Shown: positions 39,361 to 50,822, numbered from the stretch's first letter. The stretch is DNA of 64,000 nt from Dolomedes plantarius (GCA_907164885.2 OU015490.1:239909139-239973138), one strand, 5' to 3'. Program-made: numbers and translations. The notes: generated by a model from the sequence alone, not told the origin.

Positions 39361-40243
39361 CTCAAGCCATCCGTGTAACATATTTATGTACTTCGGGCCC
39401 CACAAAAGAAAAAAAAGCCCTCAAATGTGTTAAATCAAAGTGAATAAATCAAATCATTTTCATTCCCGTCGCTGCCGACAGATGGCAGAACAACTGCAAA
39501 AGATGATTTGGTTTCTCAGCAGTGAGTGATTTTAGAATGAAAATATCTCTAAAACTATTGAATTAACAGAATAAGTGTACGCAGAAAAAATTATCAGTTT
39601 CCGAAGCTCTTTCCAAATATCTAAGATTTATGTACTTTCATGAGAAAAAAAATACACCGATTTTCCTGTATATTTGTCGGCCATTTTTTTTCTAGGATCG
39701 GTGCACGCCCGGATGAGTTACGGTCACGTGATCCGACTTCTCCCTGTTCTTTTATTAGTATGGAAGATGACAGGTAATGGTAACATTCCTTACATACGTT
39801 ACTTTCAGTTGAGTTGTTTTGCAAATGAAAAAAATTATAAAATTAAAAGCGACCAAGCTGGTCGCGCAGCGGCTAGTTTTATTATAATATGTGATTACAT
39901 TTTTTTACTTTATCTATTATATACCTTTACAAAAACATTATTGAAGGTACAAAGCGAATGAAATGTATTTTACTAGCTTTTGATTAATTGATTTGACAAA
40001 ATATATCTTTGCTTCGTTTAATATTAAAGTTATTATTATTTTCATGATCCCTTTTCCCCCCTAATTGTAGCGACGCTATTGTTGGTGAAGATAAAAGATC
40101 TGCACTCAACAGATTATATGCAGCCTTTTAAATTTTTGTGAAACGAAGGCATGTAGGACTTATCAGCTTTGTTTTCTATCACGCTTCATAGTCTTTGACA
40201 GATTACAAATAAATAAATATTGTAAATATTAGCAGCATCATAA

Positions 40244-41417
<1,174 letters not shown>

Positions 41418-41684
41418 TCTTTCATAGGCAGTTACAGAAGTATAATAATCGATTACTAAATACCGGAACCAGAGCCGGTCCCATAGCTGAGGCCTCAAAA
41501 TGAGAGAAATAATAACGAAAAAAAGATATTAATAATTTAATCTAGTGCATAACGAAATTCCTAAAATATGCAAATATAAGCGAATATTTAAACTATTTTT
41601 TATAAGCTTCTGAATTAGAGAAATAAATTTTGAATGCATACTTCAAAGCGTTTTTGTATCTATACGAATTCTTTAACACTACCT
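41418..41684. other. flank of the hAT fragment
   Basis: Contains one reversed copy of the AAATATTCGCTTATATTTG sequence (about 41575-41600) that makes up the 60-bp array at 31480-31785, then GAGAAATAAATTTTGAATGC, which is also shared with the other hAT flank. Confidence 0.55.
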
Positions 41685-41800
41685 CTAGCTGTAGCAGTAG
41701 CTAAGCGCAGTTTTTCTAAACTGAAAATTTCAAAGAATTATCTACAAAGGACAACTCAAGAATGATTGAATGATCTGGCAATCATTTCCATAGAAAAGAC
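41685..41800 (+). pseudogene. hAT transposase C-terminal dimerisation fragment
   Basis: The plus-strand frame reads LPLAVAVAKRSFSKLKISKN then YLQRTTQE, a stop, LNDLAIISIEKT. This is the hAT dimerisation domain, paralogous to 31230-31440 in inverted orientation. The catalytic part is absent. The 3' flank to about 41960 is also alignable between the two copies. Confidence 0.78.
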
Positions 41801-41972
41801 GATATGAAAACAATAAATTATAAAGGTGCAATCAAACAATTCGCTGCAATAAAGATATCAAGAAGAATGATTTAGAAATTATTTTTATTACATAACAAAT
41901 TATATTCAAATTTATTTACTTTTTTTGCTTTAAGTTCTGTCATTTTTAAAAATTTTATTTTAAAAAAAAAAT

Positions 41973-42066
41973 TGTGCGGTCGGGGACCCCGTCAGGAACG
42001 AAATTCCTTACGTTATTTTTTCAACTCTAAACGTGATTTAATATGTAGATTTCTATTGATTATATT
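41973..42066 (-). mobile_element. retroposon tail module, 5'-truncated copy
   Basis: Matches the hairpin tail of the retroposon at 40390-40945 in reverse orientation: TGTGCGGTCGGGGACCCCGT, GGAACGAAATTCC, then ACGTTATTTTTTCAACTC. Its 3' end abuts an AT-only stretch (AAAAAAAAAATT), like the other copies. Confidence 0.75.
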
Positions 42067-42335
42067 AGTGTATTTTTGTCACGCCAAAAAGCACAGCCCT
42101 CTTTTATTCAACCAACTCTCTATCTCTCTATTTTATTAAAATTAAAAATTTTAATATATAAATTAATTATTTTTATTAAAATTAAAAATTTTAATATATA
42201 AATTAATTATTTTGATTTAGATGTTACCTAGCATAATTTTTAATCGGATTAATTTTATTATTTAATCATCAACAAAAATAAATTAATTACACAATATAAA
42301 TCCCGCATGAATTAAAACAATAACAAACAATAAGT
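42067..42335. other. AT-rich, small duplication
   Basis: A ~49-bp unit containing AAAAATTTTAATATATAAAT is present twice in tandem (about 42132-42212). Nothing else was recognised. Confidence 0.6.
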
Positions 42336-43297
42336 TCAAACAGAAAGACGCGATTTCATAGGGACGGTATAAAATCTTTCAAGTAAAGCATTTACAACTG
42401 GTCGAAGTTTATATAAAAGATATACTGAGGGTCATCATGGGGTGGTTGTTTACTGTTGTCATTAAAATGTAGAAATTCTCTTATCTTTTCAAAGCGTTTT
42501 AATGACATACATTCTTTTAGTACATCATTGCCTATGGCAGGTGACCAATATGCCCTAGTGTTTGGTACATGTACAATAGACATCATTATACAAATACCAA
42601 TGTATTGTTTAATTTCTAAATTCGTTACATTGACACACTTTTCTGGGTTGTTTTGCACACTGAATAAATTTGTTTCTTGAACTATATGCTCAATCAAATC
42701 TTCTGTAAAAAGATAACTAAAAAAATTTAGAGGTGTGTTTAAATTCATAATTTCAGGAGCGAGATTCTCGTCACCTCGGAATAAAATTTGTTCATCATTT
42801 AGAAGTAAATTAGTTTTCTTCCAGTTGATTGCAGGCTTTGTTCTCCCTGCATTATTTCTATTAGCTTTTAGCATGTTCCCACCATTAGGCTGATCAAGAA
42901 CATCGATATTATGAAGTAATGATACCTCATCTTCCGAATCACTACTACCATCAAAAATTTCATCACAAACTTTGTTTGGTTTATAATTAGGATCACCTGT
43001 GCTCAGGGCCCGATTATGAAAGCTGGGGGCCCCTGGGCAGATGTTATTTGGGCCCCCCCTTACGGACATTTCTAAAAATACATACTATTAGAAGTACTAG
43101 GTGCATACACCAAGGGGGTTTTGGGGCCCCCTTGCATCAGGGACCCTGGGCAAAGTCCCGATTTGCCCATGCGATAAAAAGGCCCTGCCTGTGCTGCCAT
43201 CGCTTTCTGAATCAGATCCATCTTCACTATGATCACTCCACTATCTGTTCATAAGTTCCTCAATTTCTTTCTGTATTTAAAACTTTCTTACCGCCAT
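42336..43297 (-). pseudogene. piggyBac transposase N-terminal half, interrupted by a MITE
   Basis: The minus-strand reading starts near 43297, passes an acidic HSEDGSDSESDGSTGDPNYK segment, is broken by the MITE at 43004-43187, and continues with DEIFDGSSDSEDE, TPLNFFSYLFTEDLIEHIV, EIKQYIGICIMMSIVHVPNT and REFLHFNDNS. A frameshift follows, then LYKLRPVVNALLERFY and PMKSRLSV before a stop. These are the conserved blocks before the first catalytic Asp of DDE_Tnp_1_7 proteins; the catalytic core and cysteine-rich tail are missing. Two stops also lie in the N-terminal part. Such enzymes excise precisely at TTAA; this one cannot. Confidence 0.88.
43004..43187. mobile_element. hAT-type MITE, 184 bp, perfect 8-bp target duplication
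   Basis: The ends are CAGGGCCCGATT and, reversed, CAGGGCCTTTTT. The flanks CCTGTGCT (42996-43003) and CCTGTGCT (43188-43195) are identical, as for hAT insertions. GGGGGCCCC motifs occur inside. Removing the MITE and one CCTGTGCT restores a continuous piggyBac reading (GSTGDPNYK), which shows directly that the insertion came later. Confidence 0.93.
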
Positions 43298-43722
43298 TTC
43301 CTTAAAAAAATGGCGTAAGCACACCATGTATCATTTTTTATACATAAAATTGAAATCATACTTGAATTTTTTATAAAAGATTAAAGATGTATTTTATTAA
43401 TAATTATAAAGCTACGTACCTCTAAAATATATTTATAAAACTTTCAAAGATGTAAACTGACTTTAAAATACTGAAAATATAGCAAATACTAAGGCAGGTC
43501 TGGTATAAATTGTACGGCTATCTTTTACTGAGATCGCAGTTGTATTCCTGCTGCCATCTATAGTACGAAAATGTAACTAACAGTGATTAAAAGCTTTGAT
43601 ATGATGTTTCAAAATTAATACAAGGTACACAAGTGGATAAAAAATATTGCTTTTGAATATAAAGGGGAAAAATAACTTATGTATCAAATTTGATACTGTG
43701 TGCAGTGAAGGTTTTTAAAATT
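43298..43722. other. no gene recognised
   Basis: AT-rich. A CTGCCATCTA motif (CTCF-like core) occurs at 43549-43564. No piggyBac terminal repeat could be identified. Confidence 0.4.
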
Positions 43723-43928
43723 GCCGGTAGCGCTTGGGCGGGGATTTGAACCGGGGACCTCTGCAGTACTGCGGAGCATCGGACTGCAGTCCGATGTCCG
43801 ATGCAATAGACATTCAGTCACAGAGTCCTTGAGAAAAAGCTCTTATGAAGGGGGCATAACGCTTTTTCGTTACGTGACGATTCCTGCCAGTTCACTCTAC
43901 TGTAAGCAGCGTAAAAGAACTTCGTTCC
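43723..43928 (-). mobile_element. tRNA-related retroposon, second head copy
   Basis: On the minus strand it starts GGAACGAAGTTCTTTTACGC. The first ~105 nt match 40390-40495 with one difference. Then come TGACTGAATGTCTATTGCAT and box B-like GGTTCAAATCCC. The sequence between the boxes differs from the first copy, so there are subfamilies. The tail module is absent here. Confidence 0.75.
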
Positions 43929-44470
43929 AAAAATAAAACTTTTTAAAATAAATACATTTTTTCCCAGAATTTCCGTTATCCTAGAGTATTTTTGATACAG
44001 ATCTATTCATTACTTAGAATCTCTCTAAAAATTTTAAAAATCGCCGCTATTAAAACTTGCTTCAGTCGCCACGATGGATCGGCCCGCTGTGACCAGAGCC
44101 CACTTTATGCGCCTCTCAGTATTATTATGGAAGATTCACTTGAAGGGGTGAAGCGAAATGAGATAAAGAGGGCGCTATGTGCGCATCTCAAGTGTTTGAA
44201 CTGAGCGAAAATCTTCTAGTTAGATTAATGTAATGATACGAGCTGAACCACCGTTTGAAGGTTGGCGAAACCTAATAATGTTCGTCGTTGAAAATAGCAA
44301 ATAAATGTTATGTGTTTGTGTAAAAGTGGCCTGGTGGAATGATTCTTAGACAGGGGGAAAGACCTACAATGTAGACCTACAATGTAGTAAATCGAAAGCG
44401 GGACTTCAGAGGAATTAATCGTAAACTCAATATTATCATAGTATATATTTAGCATAATTGTCAAGTACAA
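43929..44470. other. no gene recognised
   Basis: AT-rich to mixed. Frames at 43992-44204 and 44225-44494 lack recognisable domains. AGACCTACAATGT is directly duplicated near 44360-44385. Confidence 0.4.
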
Positions 44471-45028
44471 GGTGTCCGGGCTAAAACCATCCAAAAGTCA
44501 TGACTTATTTTTACGGAACTACCCATTAGAATTTAAAAAAATTATTTAAATAGAAAGAACATCTCACCAAGTTTTAATATCAATCATAGATTTCGATCAT
44601 AGATCATAGATTTCGATATGTGCACCTGTTGTAGCACGACTAACGTCTAAATGGTAATCCAGTTCCCTCCAAGTGTTTCGTAGCATATCAGGAGTTATAA
44701 GACTTTTTTGCTTGGCGATTCATTAAATCCGTTGTGTATAAAGAAAAAAATTTAAACTGGGGATGAGTTAAAAAGCGTATCATTCAAGCAGTTAAAGTAA
44801 TAACTCCTGATATGCTACGAAACAGTTGGGGAAAACTGAATCACCATTTAGAAGTTTGTCGTGCTACAAAAGGTGCACACATCGAAATCTATGATACTAT
44901 GATCAAAATCTATGATTGATATAAAAACTTGGTGAGATCTTCTTTCTATTTAAATAATTTTTTTTTATTCTAATGGGTAGTTTCGCATAAATAAACCATA
45001 ACTTTTTTATACTTTTAGTCTGGACACC
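44471..45028. repeat. foldback: ~245-bp inverted arms from a transposase 3' end
   Basis: The left arm (44471 to about 44715) starts GGTGTCCGGGCTAAAA. The right arm (about 44788-45028), reversed, starts GGTGTCCAGACTAAAAGTAT. The arms align along their whole length at roughly 80-85 percent by eye. The right arm on the plus strand reads ITPDMLRNSWGKLNHHLEVC then RATKGAHIEIYD and a stop, a tail I associate with Tc1/mariner-like transposases. So two 3' halves of one element face each other across a ~70-bp spacer. Confidence 0.8.
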
Positions 45029-45301
45029 CTATATAATTTTACCATAACAGGCATCACTATTTTACAAATATCTTTACTTATCTAAAAGCCTAGAGTAGAA
45101 AAGTGTAGGTCACCATTCCGGGACGGACCAAGTCGGGAACATCTTAACACTGCGACGCCATTTTCTGAAATTTTTCTTGAAAACTAATACCACAAAAGTT
45201 ACATATTTTGAAAGCCCTTAAAAAAATATGAAATTTTCAGGTGAACACCCTAGCTCAAAGCCGTTTAGTTTTTGAAATATCTTCAAATTAAAATATCCAT
45301 T

Positions 45302-45870
45302 GAAAAGAATCATTTATTCAATTGAGTCATTCACTTGAATTTCGAATTCATTCTACTCCATGGTTTTTCATATTCCCTTTAAATAACTACATTTTTTATG
45401 TTTAATTTTAATGTTAATTAAATTGAATTTCACTTTGCTAATTATGAAAAGAATCATTTATTCGATTTAGTCATTCACTTGAATTTCGAATTCATACTCC
45501 ATGGTTTTTCAAATTCCCTTTAAATAACTACATTTTTAATGTTTAATTTTAATGTTAATTAAATTGAATTTCACTTTGCTAATTATGAAAAGAATCATTT
45601 ATTCGATTGAGTCATTCACTTGAATTTCGAATTCATTCTACTCCATGGTTTTTCATATTCCCTTTAAATAACTACATTTTTAATGTTTAATTTTAATGTT
45701 AATTAAATTGAATTTCACTTTGCTAATTATGAAAAGAATCATTTATTCGATTGAGTCATTCACTTGAATTTCGAATTCATACTCCATGGTTTTTCAAATT
45801 CCCTTTAAATAACTACATTTTTAATGTTTAATTTTAATGTTAATTAAATTGTGTTTCACTTTGCTAATTA
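45302..45870. repeat. tandem array of 141/144-bp units, four copies as two dimers
   Basis: GAAAAGAATCATTTATTC starts at 45302, 45446, 45587 and 45731. Units 1 and 3 have CATTCTACTCC and TCATATTCCC; units 2 and 4 have CATACTCC and TCAAATTCCC. The array is therefore a 285-bp dimer duplicated once. Non-coding. Confidence 0.95.
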
Positions 45871-46865
45871 TTATGTAATTATTATAAATTAATGCAGAAT
45901 TTTACATTTAAAGGAAAATTATATTTTTCTGGAACCTATATAGCATTATGTACTTGTATTCATTGTAGTATATGTTTAAAATCTTTCTTCATTGCATTCA
46001 AAAATAGAATCTTCATGCTTTTTTTTTTTTTTTTTTTTTTTTTTTCTCATGAACTCTTATGAGAAGGAAACGCTGATCAACATTCCGTCAATTTTGACGA
46101 GGGTTATATACTAGTTCTTAATATAGATTTGCAAACACATAATTAAAGCTTTAAAAGCATGAAATATTATTTTTTAAACATTACTGGATTACTGAAATTA
46201 ATCTGTTATCTTTCTTTGTTTTGATACCTAGTACCTAACTATGGTTCTTTTTTTATTTTTTATTCACACATCTTCCAAATTCCCGATTTTAGTATGTCTC
46301 AGTTTGTATCTCTTTACTTTAAAGCTTTGTGAAACAGAGGAAATTACAAGTTCGGCTTAACTGCTTTTGGATAAGTCAAACATGTTTGCCGCCACTGATA
46401 AATCCCTTGGATTTCTTTTTGGGAAATATGACAGCAAATACACGCCACTAATGTATTTAGCGGTATTTAAGTGTGGGATTGTATTCACCCCATTTAAAAT
46501 CTTCCTCGCACTCATTCCAGATCCATCCTTCTTTTTTAATACAGTATTCATGTATCATGGGCGTTGTTCCGCCATGATGTTATCATTTAAAGTAAGCGCA
46601 GGAAGTACCATTTCTATTTTCGGACTACTTGCTACCACTACTCACGTAATGCGATTGGTTAATCAAGTTAAAGTAAATAATACAGTGGAAGAGTTTTGGC
46701 CTCGTGATGAAAAAATACGTTTCGTGTATGTATTCATTATACATCATATCAGGAGCTCGGAGGAGAAAGGGCGAATAAAAATTTAAAGCTTTTAAAAAAA
46801 AAAAAACTTAAATCTATTTATTGATATGTTAACACTGTATTACCACTTTTAAATCTACTTCGCCC
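45871..46865. other. AT-rich DNA with a 29-bp poly-T, unidentified frames
   Basis: A pure T tract lies at about 46019-46047. A plus-strand frame of 139 codons (46367-46786) and an opposing 64-codon frame have no motif I recognise; 2-3 stops per other frame suggest a decayed repeat. Not called as a gene. Confidence 0.35.
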
Positions 46866-47596
46866 TTTGTATCATGTCTGTGAAGATGTCCCCCGACATT
46901 GAGATATTCCAATTTTCAAAACGGCATTCGTTTGAGCTTCGTGTGAGCATGTTTGAACGCCAAATTTTTTTTTGTTTGAGCGCCCTTTGTAAAAGAGTTA
47001 TAAGCATTTCATTCTTTAGCGGGAAAACACCTAGCCCCCACCCCCGACATTGCGATATCCAAATTTTAAAAACGGCATTCGTTTGAGCGTCGTGAGTGTT
47101 TGAGTGCCAAACAATTTTGTTTGAGCGCCTTTTGTAAAACAGTTATAATCATTTCAATGAGAGGGGAAAACACTCAGCTTCCCGCGACATTGAGATAACA
47201 CAAGATATAACTGTTTTACAAAGGGTGCTCAAATAAAAAGTTTTTGGCGTTAAAACACGCTGAAACGAATGCCGTTTTTAAAATTTCAATATCTCAATGT
47301 CGGGGGGGAGCTGGGTGTTTTTCCCTCTGATTATTGAAATGCTCATAACAAAAGGCTCTCAAACAATATTTTTTGGCGCTTAAATACTCTCAAACGACGC
47401 TCAAACGGATGTCGTTTTCAAAATTTGGATAACTCAATGTCGGGGGTTGGGACTAGGTGCTTTCCCGCCAAAAAATTAAATGCTCATAACTTTTTTACAA
47501 AGGGCGCTCAAGCAAACAATTTTGGCGTTCAAACGAATGCCGTTTTGAAAATTTTGAAATCTCAGTGTCGGCGGGCTAACTTCACAGACATCTTTG
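46866..47596. repeat. iterated foldback element
   Basis: The outer arms read GTCTGTGAAGATGTCCCCCG at the left and, reversed, GTCTGTGAAGTTAGCCCGCC at the right. Inside, a ~170-bp module (CGACATTGAGATAT, AAAACGGCATTCGTTTGAGC, GCGCCCTTTGTAAAAGAG, TATAAGCATTTCA, GGGAAAACACC) occurs twice in plus and then about twice in minus orientation, with the turning point near 47205-47215. Modules differ by substitutions and small indels. No open frame. Confidence 0.88.
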
Positions 47597-48246
47597 TATC
47601 TTGTAAATAGTGTTTAATGTGCGGACTGCATAAAAAAAATCTGAAAACTTACTGCTGTACTGTTGGAGGAGTAAGGTCGAATATACAACTCTTTTGTTTA
47701 CTTTACTGCACTGCGCCTCACGTCTGTGTGATCTACAACTGAGGTATCAGTCCATATTCGCCTATTCTATCCTCAAAGCATTCCCAAACTTTGAACGCTA
47801 TTCCCCGACACCATGGATTTCATATCCGTCCTTTCTATTCCGAGCTCCCGAAATGTGGTGCATAAAACTGGCACAGTCCCATAGTTTAAACTGTATAAGA
47901 CTAGAAAGCGTATAGTGCAAAGCAATAGGGACCATGGAAAAATTCAACTACAACATCCCGCTTTCGTAGTGGCCATCTAAGAACATTGACTTATATTAAC
48001 AAGGAGAAAGTTTTTCCCAACTTGTACCAAATGTTCCAAAGGCCAAGCCACTCCGGATCATATCCTAGTATGCTTGGATCTTGAAAAGGAAGATCTTCTG
48101 GAGTGGCCATTGTTGGTCATTGACTTGTTGAGAGTGTGTGGTATCATGGACCTAATTTAGTTCTGCTGGGTGACAGGGATCAGCAACAACAACAACAACA
48201 ACAACGGAAAAATTCACATCAACCAAGGAATCGTTTCATACAGGGA
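47597..48246. other. no gene; tail of an unassigned retroposon
   Basis: Ends in a (CAA)n tail at 48186-48209 preceded by GCTGGGTGACAGGGATCAG, as in some SINE or LINE 3' ends. The 5' limit is not visible. Confidence 0.45.
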
Positions 48247-48600
48247 GGGCGCGATGGCCCAGTTAGCAAGGGCAGCGGGTCAGTGATCTGAACTTCTCTG
48301 GTTCGATGCCCGTCGCTGCAAATCCATCTCCGTGTACACTAATAGCAATTGGTGCGCGTAAAATCCGTCGTGGTTGCAATGTCCTCCAAGTTCTCAAATT
48401 TACCTCTGGAGGTGGCGGGGTCAAGTGCTCTGGTCTCGTCACTTGACTCGGTTCTAAATTACGGGACCGTCTTGTAGGGGGTTATGCTGGACACCTATAC
48501 GGTGCCCCCTTAAATTGAATGGCTAGCAGCCTTGGCAGTGTTTAAATTTGCATGTAATAAGCTCCAAAGACAATTGCCATATGTAACAACAACAATAAAG
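48247..48600 (+). repeat. tRNA-derived SINE
   Basis: GCGCGATGGCCCAGTTAGCA (box A region, 48251-48270) and GGTTCGATGCC (box B, 48300-48310) are spaced as in a tRNA. A ~220-bp body follows, including TGCAATGTCCTCCAAGTT, and a short CAACAACAA tail near 48588. The body is repeated at 23490-24040. Pol III transcription is expected from the boxes; no flanking duplication was verified. Confidence 0.8.
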
Positions 48601-48985
48601 TTCCATACAGGTATTCATAAAGCGGCTTCATTTGTATTTAGTATTTAACAGAAGTGCCTGCTGTGTACTAACCGCATTGGATTCGCTCACTTCAATGTTA
48701 ACCTATGGAGAAAATGTGTCCACGGATTGCAGACTTGAATTGGCAGATTTTTTTAAAAATTGTACTCTGTAATAGAGAAAAAAATTTTACACCTCCGGGC
48801 ATTTTTCGACTAAAATAATACAAATAATATTTTTTAATTTAAATGATTCTGAAGAAAAAAATCTGGTATAGTGTGTTTGAAACGCTACTCAATTCCCTTG
48901 GTGGACGCAATTTATAAAATTAATCTTGTCGCAAGGTGCAGAAAAGTTCAGGCTATCTGAAAATAATACCATTTTTATTTTATTA
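48601..48985. other. dispersed repeat fragment
   Basis: 48660-48720 reversed (CATAGGTTAAC, GAGCGAATCCAATG, GGTTAGTACACAGCA) matches 54918-54975 in the window. Otherwise unremarkable. Confidence 0.5.
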
Positions 48986-49649
48986 CTAGCTGAATACCCG
49001 TGCTTCACTACGGAGTACGTTCAAATTAAATAGAACGGTCAATGTATGCAATTAATACCAAAATAATATTTATAATAAATACAACGGTCAATGTATGCAA
49101 TTAATTTGTATGTTTAATATCCATGAAACATACTAATTTGAATTAAATTCTTAAAAAAACTCCCATCTTAATTTATCTAGTGGTTAAGTTTTATCTTTTA
49201 CCGTATTTTAATATTTTTTTGTCAATTTATTTCGTTGTTATGCACGTGACGCAAAATTAATTTAAAGTATCACTAAAAGAAAAGAAATCACGTGATCAGC
49301 ATTTAATAAATTAAATTCTAAAAATTAATCTTTAACAATTTCCCAAATATCAGAAAATGGAAGTAAAGATTCGAAAAAGACTTCATTTTGAAGGCATTTT
49401 TATGATCTTTCTCGTTATATAAATTTTATAACCCTCAGATTGTTATTTTAAATGCAAAGTTAGAAAAAGTTACAAAAACAACTTAAAAATTTAATATTAA
49501 AAAACTAAGAAGAATTTTTCAAAAATCTTCCTTAGTGCACCCTTGCACTATAAGAAGAATCGCCATGCAAATTTTCAGCCCTTTAGGTCCAGCGGTTTGC
49601 TCTGTGCGTTATCTGTCGGTCAGTCAGTCACTGAACTGTTATATATATA
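48986..49649 (-). mobile_element. Helitron-like element, family 1 copy D, 5' tip interrupted
   Basis: On the minus strand the 3' end reads GTAGTGAAGCACGGGTATTC, AGCTAG|T, and the core TGGACCTAAAGGGCTGAAAA is present. The 5' tip stops in its TATATATA run, because a Tigger-like element begins at 49650 after a TA. The outermost layer of the nest that extends to 54863. Confidence 0.68.
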
Positions 49650-50605
49650 CAGTAACCACCGCTTATAATGATCAGTGGTAATAAGAATCAACCGTTTATA
49701 AGAATCAATATCGCAAAAACAAAAACAAATGTATTATTTCCATGTTAAAATTTTCGCTTTAAAGAATCAATCCACCGGTTTTGAGAATCAGCGTACACTC
49801 TTCGCTTTCCTTTCATTTTTCCAAAAAAGCCACTTAAACACTCAAAAGGCACGAAGTTCTTTCTTTATTTTTTTAAAGAAAGAGTGATAAGATGGGATGG
49901 AATACAGTCGTAAAATACATCCCTATCTTTGTTAGACATAACATAATAGTTTTCCCTTAAACGCTTTAGCACAACACTGTCCTATTAACTTGACCCGGGG
50001 GCGTCTTTACCCATTCGAGTCCGATTTCACATTTCTCCACTGACAAACAAAGACAGGGACTCTTTTTTTCCCACATCCGACATCCTGGTTGCGGCTTCCT
50101 GGATTCTGAAAAACATAAATTTTCCGGCGAAATGTCCACTGTCACTTAGGCAAACGTGACTTTAGTAGATTAAGCTCGTTATCAAACCGTGAAACGTAAG
50201 CTAGAAGGTGATGGCGCTTTCACACACATGTAGACATACACCCCCCGACTCCTCTTGACACATTTGGATCGATTAGTCACGCTCCTCCCCCCACGCTCTC
50301 TTTGATGATCTGCTGAAAAACCGCTCGAAGGAGGGATCGCTGCAGAGCTCACTGCCCATAAATCACTGGTTTCCCCCTAGAATTCTATGTAGTGCAGATG
50401 TTTGTGGACGCCTTATAAGACTATTGGTATTGAAAGAGGTATAAACAGTCTCCTGAAAACTTCATTACCTCAAACTACCATAGAAAACTTTTTCTTGGTC
50501 CCTTCCTGTAGTGAAATGTTAAAACTGTTAAGCAGATATGTTGTAACAAATATTGGAACAAATATTTTCTTAAAGATTGAGTAGACAAATTTTTAGACTT
50601 AGTTT

Positions 50606-50689
50606 CTTAATTTTTAGACTTATAAGTAGATACACATGATTAAGTAGATACATAGACATGTGTATCTACTTATAAGTCTAAAAATTAAG
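50606..50689. repeat. perfect 33-bp inverted repeat
   Basis: Arms 50606-50638 and 50657-50689 (right arm CATGTGTATCTACTTATAAG, continuing) are exact reverse complements around an 18-bp spacer. Copy 1 of the same element (about 8848-8885) has only one arm, so a piece of it was duplicated in inverted orientation. Confidence 0.95.
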
Positions 50690-50704
50690 TTCTATTTTTA
50701 AAAT

Positions 50705-50820
50705 TGTGCGGTCGGGGGACCCCCGTCAGGAACGAAGTTCCTTACGTTATTTTTTCAACTCTAAACGTGATTTAATATATAGATTTCTATTGATTATATA
50801 TATGTATATATATATACATA
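50705..50820 (-). mobile_element. retroposon tail module, 5'-truncated copy in the nest
   Basis: TGTGCGGTCGGGGGACCCCC, GGAACGAAGTTCC and TTATTTTTTCAACTCTAAAC match the tails at 40854-40945 and 41973-42066. The 3' end abuts TTTTTAAAATT, and the other side passes into the TA run holding the DD41D copy. Confidence 0.75.
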
Positions 50821-50822
50821 TA

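Larger units (their letters stand above)
38550..39876 (+). mobile_element. Helitron relic with helicase C-terminus
   Basis: A|TCTATATAAATATAAAACG at the left, and at the right a 7-bp perfect hairpin GCGACCAAGCTGGTCGC (39849-39865) followed by GCAGCGGCTAG|T. A 5' TC, a 3' hairpin about ten bases before CTAG, and A/T flanks are the Helitron signature. Between them lies the C-terminus of the helicase (38685-38843). At 1.3 kb most of the Rep-helicase gene is missing. Another, oppositely oriented Helitron end lies inside at 39316. Confidence 0.65.

Noticed and set aside
42996..43069. N-terminus of the piggyBac frame as annotated by its longest ATG
   Set aside because: These residues are encoded by the inserted MITE; the true upstream piggyBac sequence lies beyond 43195.
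46019..46047. Poly-T as a reversed poly-A tail of a retrocopy
   Set aside because: No gene-like or LINE sequence adjoins it and no flanking duplication was seen.
46367..46786. 139-codon plus-strand frame
   Set aside because: No recognisable domain, no start context or splice signals; probably antisense or decayed repeat.
48247..48320. Genuine tRNA gene (also 29296-29370, 40495-40600 and 43730-43820)
   Set aside because: Box A and box B are present, but acceptor and anticodon stems do not pair properly and repeat bodies follow.
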